This document shows positions 1-6,700 of a stretch of DNA of 19,330 nucleotides, one piece after another; the stretch's first letter is position 1; each line of letters begins with the position of its first letter. Under the pieces are notes generated by a model. The model was given only the letters and a program-made list of their open reading frames with translations, searched no databases and was not told where the DNA came from. The translations under genes were made by a program, and so were the position numbers. Source of the stretch: an uncultured Psychrobacillus sp. Lineage in GTDB: Bacteria > Bacillota > Bacilli > Bacillales_A > Planococcaceae. Location: NCBI GenBank assembly GCA_934234185.1, contig CAKQHO010000057.1, positions 1-19,330 on the forward strand, given 5' to 3'.

Positions 1-374
1 ATTCAACTATCATTTACTGGAATTTCATATCATCTATCCTCATACAAGTTGTTTAGCTTTTCTATACTTTAGAAACTCATCAACACTCCAGAAAAGGAAA
101 GATGATAGGAGAGAAATCAATAAAAAGAAGTTTACAGGTTCCCAACCCTCCCCATTAATAAAGAAAAAAGTTTATCAATTCTTTGATAGTGACTTCATTT
201 CGCTGAGGGTGAATGCTTTCTAACACTGCAACCATTTTTATGTTTTGCTGGTAATTGTTGACGTTCTGGTTGTGATAAAGTCCTTAGTACGTACTTTGCT
301 ATCCGACTTGAATTGATATAGCTGTCCCCAATTTGCTTATCTGGGATAGGGGAAAGAAATGTTGAAAATAGAAA
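1..374. other. Left-edge gap with no convincing gene
   Basis: I see no gene with a start codon and ribosome binding site in this stretch. On the minus strand a frame stays open from about 383 down to a TGA at 195-197 (62 codons). It reads like protein (it includes RIAKYVLRTLSQPERQQLP) but has no ATG, GTG or TTG with a Shine-Dalgarno sequence, and it starts inside the terminator of the neighbouring coat gene. It is either chance or a decayed gene end. A small inverted repeat TATCAA/TTGATA lies around 173-188. Confidence 0.5.
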
Positions 375-398
375 GGGGTGTCCTTAGATGGACACCCC
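375..398 (-). terminator. Rho-independent terminator of the CotF-family gene
   Basis: A perfect 9-bp stem GGGGTGTCC (375-383) / GGACACCCC (390-398) closes a 6-nt loop. Read on the minus strand it is followed by a T-rich run (TTTCTATTTTC). It begins 7 nt after the stop codon of the minus-strand coat gene. Confidence 0.85.
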
Positions 399-405
399 CA
401 GAAAA

Positions 406-1032
406 CTATTGCTTGTACATAGGACCTGTTGCTTTTCCATAGCTACTAAAGATTTGTTCCATCGTTTGGTCGTCAAAACGAGGGACCTGATACCAACCGT
501 GCTTATTAGCATATAGAGAAAGCTCATAAGCCATTTCTATACAGTTAGGGATTGAATCCTGTAAAACACGACGCACTACTGGGTTTGTAGATTCAAGTGC
601 AGCTGTTACTTTTCCTGTAGCAGCTGTTTTAGCTGAACCTAATAAGAACCCTGTAATAAGCTCATCTGTAATTTCATTTGCAGTTTGAATTGGTTTTTTA
701 GGCTGAGATGGGTTCAAACCATATTTTGAATCGTTATCCGTCTGCATTTTATATGAGGTAGTCGTAGTAGAAGGGTCCTTCCCAGTTTGAAAACATTCTA
801 CTAATGAGTTGTACTCATCTAATGCGAAAGCATACTGACGATCTAAAATGTTTAACAATTCTTGGTCTTGCACATGTGGACGTAAAATTGTCTTTTGGTT
901 AAGAGCTCCTATCATGGCAGATAATACTTCATGTACATCCAATAACTCGTGGGCACCATGATTAAAATGTGGAACAACTGTTTGACCATTCATTGTTTGA
1001 CTGTGGTTTTGGCTGTATGCGTTTTGATCCAA
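406..1032 (-). CDS. CotF-family spore coat protein (YhcQ-like)
   Basis: Probably a structural or assembly protein of the spore coat, of the coat F family; 208 residues. The N-terminal ~25 residues are polar and rich in Asn, Gln and His. A first helical segment follows (about 28-83, HELLDVHEVLSAMIGALNQK and the LDRQYAFALDEYNSLV region). Then comes a Thr/Ser/Pro linker (about 88-115), and the coat-F-like C-terminal part with ITDELITGFLLGSAKTAA (about 121-138), the NPVVRRVLQDSIPNC segment and the family-type ending YANKHGWYQVP. The layout and length resemble B. subtilis YhcQ more than the shorter CotF. The start is a TTG at 1030-1032, with AAAAGGAGG 8 nt upstream. The gene stands alone between two terminators. 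No sporulation sigma promoter could be placed with confidence upstream. Confidence 0.85.
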   Translation of the reverse strand: MDQNAYSQNHSQTMNGQTVVPHFNHGAHELLDVHEVLSAMIGALNQKTILRPHVQDQELLNILDRQYAFALDEYNSLVECFQTGKDPSTTTTSYKMQTDNDSKYGLNPSQPKKPIQTANEITDELITGFLLGSAKTAATGKVTAALESTNPVVRRVLQDSIPNCIEMAYELSLYANKHGWYQVPRFDDQTMEQIFSSYGKATGPMYKQ

Positions 1033-1113
1033 ATTGTTTTCCTCCTTTTGAAAATGTAATGAAACATATCTAGCTTGAGCGAAATTAGCTAGAAGTATGT
1101 ATAAATTATCGAG

Positions 1114-1140
1114 AAAAAAAGCCTTCCGACAAAGGAAGGC
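1114..1140 (-). terminator. Rho-independent terminator of the ypsA operon
   Basis: Perfect 7-bp stem GCCTTCC (1121-1127) / GGAAGGC (1134-1140) with a 6-nt loop. On the minus strand it is followed by a run of seven T (1114-1120). It sits 12 nt past the stop codon of the unrecognised gene downstream of ypsA. Confidence 0.92.
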
Positions 1141-1152
1141 TAGTTGTTAAAA

Positions 1153-1737
1153 TTATTCTTTTTCAAGAGAAGCAACCAATTGGAAGAGTAGGCTATATAG
1201 AAATTGATACGCTTCTAGAATGGTGAAATGTTCATCGAAGCCCTCTGTATAATTAAGAGGTAGATTTATCTCCCACAGTCCGTCTCCGTTTGAAAACATC
1301 ATACTGTATTTCATTTTATCGCTCGTAAAATGTGCATCCAAATAGTCTCTAATAGCTTGTCCATATTTTTTTTGAACAGATAAGCCAAATAAAGCTGTAT
1401 AAACGTCAAATACCTCATCAAACTCTATAGTAATCGCATCTGTTTGAAATACAGAAAAGCTGTCGGATTCTACATACATAAATTCAATAGGATGTTGCAT
1501 AAAATGACTTAGCGAATTTTGTAGGAATTCCGCTTTTTCTTTGGATATCAATTCTTCCGTTTCCTTGTTCAAACGCTCAATTACACAGCTTTCAGAAATT
1601 TTACCTTGCTCAAATACAGTCAGGTTTACTTCAGCTGTTAACAACCCGTGTTGCTCAGCAAAATCCTTCTCTTCTTTAGTCAAAAAAATTATTTCTGTCG
1701 CTTCATTTATTTTTTTGGCTAGTGTTTTTTTAATCAA
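1153..1737 (-). CDS. Unrecognised conserved-looking protein translationally coupled to ypsA
   Basis: I do not recognise this family. From the chosen start it is a soluble, acidic protein of 194 residues with no signal peptide or membrane segment. The N-terminal half has charged helices (for example FLTKEEKDFAEQHGLL). The C-terminal half has alternating acidic and aromatic residues (FDEVFDVYTALFGLSVQKKYG, then a predicted helix ending VASLEKE). The longest open frame begins at 1788, but that would run 59 nt into ypsA. A TTG at 1735-1737 has GAAAGGA 9 nt upstream and gives an N-terminus MIKKTLAKKINEATE, so I chose it. The gene then overlaps the end of ypsA by 8 nt (1730-1737), which suggests translational coupling and a linked role. 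It is followed at once by a strong terminator, so ypsA and this gene form a complete two-gene transcript. Confidence 0.72.
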   Translation of the reverse strand: MIKKTLAKKINEATEIIFLTKEEKDFAEQHGLLTAEVNLTVFEQGKISESCVIERLNKETEELISKEKAEFLQNSLSHFMQHPIEFMYVESDSFSVFQTDAITIEFDEVFDVYTALFGLSVQKKYGQAIRDYLDAHFTSDKMKYSMMFSNGDGLWEINLPLNYTEGFDEHFTILEAYQFLYSLLFQLVASLEKE

Positions 1738-2290
1738 AATAATCGTTCCTTTCTTCTTCGGCAATAGTTTGCAAATCATAGGCATCAATTATGTAAAGAG
1801 GATACTCATTCTTTTCACCATATTGAATCGCTAATTTTTTTATATATTGTGGAGAACCCTCATTTTCTTCATCATACACCAGAAGCATTGCATCTGTATT
1901 ACGTATTAAGAACTTATTTTTTTCAATAAATTGCCAGGGAGCTTCGTAAGGCTTTTTCGTAAGTGATGTGTGATAATCAGCCATGCTGACTAATCTCTCA
2001 TATTTTTCTTGTTTCTGCTCATTCCAATTTTTCTCTTGCTCCAGGAAGGGAGTGATAATCGCATATTTTAAACGAGGGTATTCCTCTTTAAGCTCTAGCG
2101 TAAGTTCGGCTGCCCATGTTTCTACACCTTGCTGGCCGCTTAAAATGATCCATTCTAAATCTTCTTCTAGAAATTGTCTTAATTGGTTTTCTAAAGCTTT
2201 TTTAATAATTGGAATACCAGCGTGGCTATCATTAAAAATACCTAGTTCATGTGCCTTATATCCAGTAACTAATAGTCGTTTTACCATCAT
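1730..2290 (-). CDS. ypsA: YpsA family protein (DUF1273, SLOG superfamily)
   Basis: Homologue of B. subtilis YpsA, a cytosolic SLOG/Rossmann-like protein reported to influence cell division and oxidative-stress resistance; its ligand is not settled. The sequence shows the family signatures: VTGYKAHELGIF near residues 8-19, the nucleotide-binding-like SGQQGVETWAAE at 51-62, the ITPFLEQEKNW block near 78-88 and LLVYDEENEGSPQY in the C-terminal third. Gly55 and Glu57 match the two residues (G53 and E55) reported to matter in B. subtilis YpsA. Length 186 is normal for the family. Two adjacent ATG codons (2288-2290 and 2285-2287) follow an AAGAGAG site. The second also fits well, so the start is uncertain by one residue. 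In B. subtilis ypsA lies next to gpsB. Here gpsB is absent, and the partner downstream is the overlapping unrecognised gene. Confidence 0.9.
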   Translation of the reverse strand: MMVKRLLVTGYKAHELGIFNDSHAGIPIIKKALENQLRQFLEEDLEWIILSGQQGVETWAAELTLELKEEYPRLKYAIITPFLEQEKNWNEQKQEKYERLVSMADYHTSLTKKPYEAPWQFIEKNKFLIRNTDAMLLVYDEENEGSPQYIKKLAIQYGEKNEYPLYIIDAYDLQTIAEEERNDYFD

Positions 2291-2313
2291 ATCAACTCTC
2301 TTTTGAATAAGTG

Positions 2314-2341
2314 ACCATCTCTATTATCTTCTCATAAACTA
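2314..2341 (+). promoter_or_regulatory. Predicted sigma-K (late mother-cell) promoter
   Basis: CATAAACTA at 2333-2341 is an exact match to the sigma-K -10 consensus CATAnnnTA. ACC at 2314-2316 matches the short -35 element (AC), with a 16-nt spacer in the usual range. Transcription would start near 2348, about 20 nt before the TTG of the DUF2642 gene. The products downstream (a DUF2642 protein and a CotJC-like manganese catalase) fit spore-coat timing. The match is by eye only. Confidence 0.6.
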
Positions 2342-2369
2342 TAGGGATTGCAAAGAAGGGATGATGATC

Positions 2370-2600
2370 TTGGCAGATAAAAAATCAAATGTAGGGTATT
2401 TAAGTCTTTTTGAAGGTTACTTAAGTAAATCAGCTAAGGAAATGATTGGATACCATGTTGCCGTTCAAACAACTAGAAGTGTATTGCAGGGTAAAATAAC
2501 ATCTGTTACCCCAGATCATATTGTGTTAGATGTAAAAGGTGTACCATTTTATGTTCGTGTTCAACAAATAGTATGGATCTCTCCGACTATTGCAAAATAA
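2370..2600 (+). CDS. DUF2642 family small protein (YuzF-like)
   Basis: Small protein of 76 residues from the chosen start. It contains the core typical of DUF2642 proteins: a short beta-rich domain with YHVAVQTTRSVLQGKITSV and HIVLDVKGVPFYVRVQQIVWI, resembling an Sm-like or SH3-like barrel. B. subtilis YuzF is of this type. The function is unknown; several spore-former members are linked to sporulation. The longest frame opens at ATG 2361, but the AAGAAGGG site (2353-2360) abuts that codon. TTG at 2370-2372 is 9 nt downstream of the site and is the better start. The gene follows a predicted sigma-K promoter and ends 14 nt before the manganese catalase, so the two are probably one transcript. 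Confidence 0.8.
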   Translation: MADKKSNVGYLSLFEGYLSKSAKEMIGYHVAVQTTRSVLQGKITSVTPDHIVLDVKGVPFYVRVQQIVWISPTIAK

Positions 2601-2614
2601 GAAGGGATGGTTAA

Positions 2615-3508
2615 TTGTTTAATCGAGTAGATAAGTTGCTCATCGAGTTACCAAATTTAGTGTATGGTGATGCAAATGCGGCTTCTGCCGTGCAAGAGCT
2701 CCTTGGCGGAAAGTTTGGAGAAATGTCCACCTTGAATAATTATATGTACCAATCATTTAATTTTCGAGGAAAATCAAAGCTAAAACCATTTTATGATTTG
2801 GTTGCAAGTATTACTGCCGAGGAATTCGGACATGTGGAATTAGTGGCAAACACGATAAATCTTTTGCATAAAGGAACCAGCTTTGCGGGTGATCCGGATA
2901 TAGCCCCATTACAGGATGCGAAGGATAAACGGAATACTTACGCATTTATTGCCAACGCTCAAACAGCTTTAGCTGGAGACTCTATGGGTAATCCTTGGAG
3001 AGGAGATTATGTATTTTCAAGCGGTAACCTTGTCCTTGATCTACTCCATAACTTCTTTTTGGAATGCGGTGCAAGAACACATAAGATGCGAGTATATGAA
3101 ATGACGGAGCATCCAACAGCTCGAGAAATGATTGGCTATTTACTAGTTCGTGGAGGGACTCATATCATTGCATATGCTAAGGCTTTAGAGATGGCTACCG
3201 GAGCAGACGTGACAAAAATGCTTCCGATTCCAAGCCTAGACAACCGGGCTTTTGATCAAGCGAAGAAATACGAGGACCGTGGCTATGGAAATGTACTATT
3301 TACATGGAACAACGTTGGAGACTACAAGGACATAGATAAAATTTGGAAGGGTCAAAATCCAACAAGCGGAGATCAATTATTCGTGAAAGAGGGAAGTCCG
3401 AAGGGATATAAAATTCCAGATTTAGAAGAGCTTCCAGAGGAATTTGCTCCAGGAATTGGACCTGAAGAATATCAAGCAATCGCTAAAAGACTGATGTGGA
3501 CAATGTAA
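2615..3508 (+). CDS. Manganese (non-haem) catalase, CotJC/YdbD-like
   Basis: Dinuclear-manganese catalase that splits hydrogen peroxide into water and oxygen; 297 residues, close to the full-length Thermus and Lactobacillus enzymes. It is a ferritin-like four-helix bundle. All five expected metal ligands can be placed: Glu36 (KFGEMSTLNNY), Glu70 and His73 (AEEFGHVE), Glu150 (FFLECGARTH) and His183 (RGGTHIIAYAKALE). The C-terminal segment (about 215-297) with YNVG-like turns and the ending AIAKRLMWTM is also typical. Bacillus coat protein CotJC and YdbD belong to this family. The start is TTG at 2615-2617 behind GAAGGGATGG. It lies 14 nt after the DUF2642 gene and is followed by a strong terminator. 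The sigma-K-like promoter upstream suggests late mother-cell expression, which would place the enzyme in or on the spore coat. Confidence 0.93.
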   Translation: MFNRVDKLLIELPNLVYGDANAASAVQELLGGKFGEMSTLNNYMYQSFNFRGKSKLKPFYDLVASITAEEFGHVELVANTINLLHKGTSFAGDPDIAPLQDAKDKRNTYAFIANAQTALAGDSMGNPWRGDYVFSSGNLVLDLLHNFFLECGARTHKMRVYEMTEHPTAREMIGYLLVRGGTHIIAYAKALEMATGADVTKMLPIPSLDNRAFDQAKKYEDRGYGNVLFTWNNVGDYKDIDKIWKGQNPTSGDQLFVKEGSPKGYKIPDLEELPEEFAPGIGPEEYQAIAKRLMWTM

Positions 3509-3517
3509 AGGATGGGT

Positions 3518-3544
3518 ACACCACTTTGTAGTGGTGTTTTTTTT
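3518..3544 (+). terminator. Rho-independent terminator of the manganese catalase
   Basis: Perfect 8-bp stem ACACCACT (3518-3525) / AGTGGTGT (3530-3537), a 4-nt loop and a run of eight T (3537-3544), starting 9 nt after the stop codon. Confidence 0.95.
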
Positions 3545-3605
3545 GTGGAATAAGAAAGATAGATTATCAAATTTCAATTAAGCTCAGGAATTAGAAGCAA
3601 TTCCC

Positions 3606-3648
3606 TATATAGTAGACCTTGTTATGCAGTAAGCGATCTTACTATATA
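3606..3648. repeat. Inverted repeat with a nested alternative hairpin
   Basis: TATATAGTA at 3606-3614 and TACTATATA at 3640-3648 are perfect 9-nt inverted copies. Within the interval AGTAAG (3628-3633) and CTTACT (3638-3643) form a second perfect hairpin with a CGAT loop. The two stems share bases and exclude each other. The element lies in the convergent gap between the catalase terminator and the DUF4132 terminator, and has no obvious T-run. Confidence 0.55.
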
Positions 3649-3657
3649 AAATAAAAG

Positions 3658-3696
3658 CCAAAAGGGATGTAGAGGTTAATGCTCGATCCCTTTTGG
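3658..3696 (-). terminator. Rho-independent terminator of the DUF4132 operon
   Basis: Perfect 11-bp stem CCAAAAGGGAT (3658-3668) / ATCCCTTTTGG (3686-3696) with a 17-nt loop. On the minus strand it is followed by CTTTTATTTT. It lies 10 nt past the DUF4132 stop codon. Confidence 0.85.
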
Positions 3697-3706
3697 TGAG
3701 GCAATA

Positions 3707-6700
3707 TCATTGAATGTATTTCCGTATATTTGGGTCTGTGATGTTTTCATCATCGCTAAACAGTAATATTTTTGCTGCAATTTCTGCTGTCTTTGGGTCC
3801 TCATCAACAAATGGTAAGAATACGCGGCCGCGGTGTTGGGAAGGGACAGCAAGTACTGGAATCTGAACTCCGCCTAGTTTATACACATTACCACTACCTA
3901 AGTGAATACTGTAATTGCCAAGCTTTCCATTGATTAATACGTGGGGTGCTTTTAACTGGACATTTTCAAGCTGTAATAGATTTGTCAATTGTTCGATAAT
4001 GACTGCCCGCATTTCTGTAGTCGAGTGGCTCGCCTCTGGATCAACCTCTCCAACGTGAGCGACACTGACGACTAGATCTATATCTCGAAGAATCTCGCTA
4101 AAATGAAATGCTGGTACATTTTTTAGCAAAATAGGGTTATGTGTTAAACGTTCTACAAATGCCACCTCTTGTAGGGTAGGTGCTTCCACCTCTGCCGCTG
4201 TGAAGTAATCATAAACAAAGTCTATAACGGTTAGAGTGTTATAGCGATAAGAGATTTTCCTAATGGGTTCGTAATAACCTGTTTTCCAACCGCGAGATTT
4301 TAACAGTGTAATAGCTTTATTCGGTTGCACCTGAAAACCTTCGAAACGATTGGTTGCGCTCTTTTGTTTTTCATCCTCGGTCACTAAATACAGCTCACGG
4401 AATAGCTGCTTGAACGGCTGCCGCCACTTTGCTGTAAACGCAAAATGCTGCCATGCTCGCCAAACATCTGCTTGATATAAATGATAAGGATGTGCTATTT
4501 GGACGTTGCCTTTAACTTTTACTTCTTCGTTATTAACAGAAATAAATGCACCATCCTTTAGCATATAAAACTGCTCTCCTTGCATCCAAACCAGCTTTGA
4601 AAATAATTGTTCAAACGTCGAAATTTTAGCAAGCGTATAAATCAGTTCACTATCAAATAATACTTCTTCACACATTGCACGTTCTAATTGCAAGCGAGTA
4701 CGGCTATATTGCTCCATAAGTTCTTTACGTGCCCCTTGCATTGAAACAACTCGCTCATTTTTTGCGATTTTTTTTGGCACTGATTTTAGCGAATTGTCAG
4801 CTTTTTGTACCGATAATTGAATTTTTCCGGCTGCTTTTGGAACGAGCTGAAGTCTAACATCGTCAATTGTTTGAGGGGAGAAGTATTGCTCGAGCTCTAA
4901 GAAGCGCTCGACTTCCATTTTCCACATAAACTGAGTGGCATTCCCGTTTGTAACCTGTTCGGCTAAATTTTGAATGGCCATTTCTACTGCTGCCGCTTCG
5001 CTTGCTCGGCGTTGCGCACCAAATTGTTTCGATTGTTTTAAAAATACCTGTAAAAATAAATAACTATCCTTTGCTTCTACTATCGTTGTTGGCAATAAAC
5101 TGTACGCACGAAGCTTATCTAGATTACGCTTCTGTTCAATTTCGTTTCGTAATGTCGTACGATCCAATTCGCCAAGCGATGCCCGTGAGTAAAGCTGTGC
5201 TCGTCGATGATTCGCACCTGAAGTACTGTATTTTGCCGCATCGTAAACAATATTAAATTGACTCGGTTCCATAGCTTTATAAGCTTGTATAAACCAATTA
5301 CGATCAAATGCTCCGCGTTGAAAGTCTTCTATTGCAATTGCACTATATTCTGCGATTTTGGCTTTTTCATAATCGGTGGTACGTTCTGAAGTATGTGCTA
5401 CAAAATACCAAGCCGTTTGCTCTAAGCCAGACCATCCTAGATATTCACTTAATAATGGTAATAAGGAAGTATTATAAAGCATTACCTCGATTAAACGCTT
5501 AGGCTCAAAATTCGCTTCATCTAATTGTGCAAAAAAAACAGATGAATCTATTTGGTTTACATGCAGCTTCTGTAAAAGCACCGATAAGCTTTCTTTCCGT
5601 GTTTGTGCACGGTAAAGCCATTGTCTACTTAATTTCTCACCTCCTAGCGCTTTTAATAGACGAACGAAGTATTTATTTGCATCAATGGAAGATAGGTTAG
5701 TGACATACTGGGTTACCGGTGTTTCCAAATCGCCTCTTGCTAGCTCTTGTTCTACAATAAATTCTGACACTTCTTTTATAATATCTTCAAGCTCATGAAA
5801 GCGTGGTTGCTTCATTAAACCTGGCTCGATTCCTGATAATAGCTGACAGAATGGATCTGAAACAAGTAAGCGACGTATGTGATGTGCATCAACAATGCCC
5901 TTATCAAACAGTTCGGTCAAAGCATGGGAGGGCAAGAATTGAAACTTCTCCACATCCTTTTCGAAGAATAAGGCGGTGGTGTGTAGTAGCTGTACGCTTT
6001 GTTTCACCGTTTTTACATGTTCTCTCATTTCTTCAAAGGCTGTGTAAAACCAATATATATGGAGGGTAGTATTACCGTTGAAATAGTCCACCATATCTTC
6101 TTCTATTTTTACATTTGAATGGAAGTCCATTAGCATACTGGAACAAAATTGCACATAATCAATCGTTTTAAAGCGCCCATTTACCTGTTGCTGAAGTGGG
6201 GCGTTTCCTTGTGCAAGTGTATAGAGCATAACCACCTTTATTTGATGATAAAAAGCAATATCTCTTAAGGGATTGATAAGTGTAGAGAGATTTACATCAC
6301 CAAAGTAATCTTGCAAAAATTTCTTTCCTTTTGCTGTTAACGATGACATGAAATAGGAGTCTGATAGGCGAGTTGTATAAAGGTAAACGCAAATTTCCTC
6401 TTCTGTTAATGTGCTTTCAACGAGCCATTTCGTCCATACATCACTTAATGGTAAATGGTCAATAGAATCCTTTGTGACTGGCTTTGTCGCATCTATACCT
6501 AACGATTCACCAATTAATCGTTCCTGTTGCTCATCTACATAATTTTTAATGGTATACGCTACATGTTGATGTGATTCAATGAGCTTTGAAAGATCCATTA
6601 GCTTGTCTTTAAGGGCTATAAAATCAAAGTTGGCCAAGTCTTTAAATGTAAAAGTAATTTCTTTACAAGGCTTCATTTTTTCGTGAATAGGAGGAATAGG

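Noticed and set aside
1033..1113. CATACTTCTA and CATTACATT as sporulation -10 elements of the CotF-family gene
   Set aside because: The spacing inside the -10 motif is wrong for sigma-K, and no matching -35 for sigma-E, sigma-G or sigma-K is at the right distance.
1541..2306. Plus-strand open frames across ypsA and its partner
   Set aside because: They are antisense shadows of genes with family matches and good ribosome binding sites.
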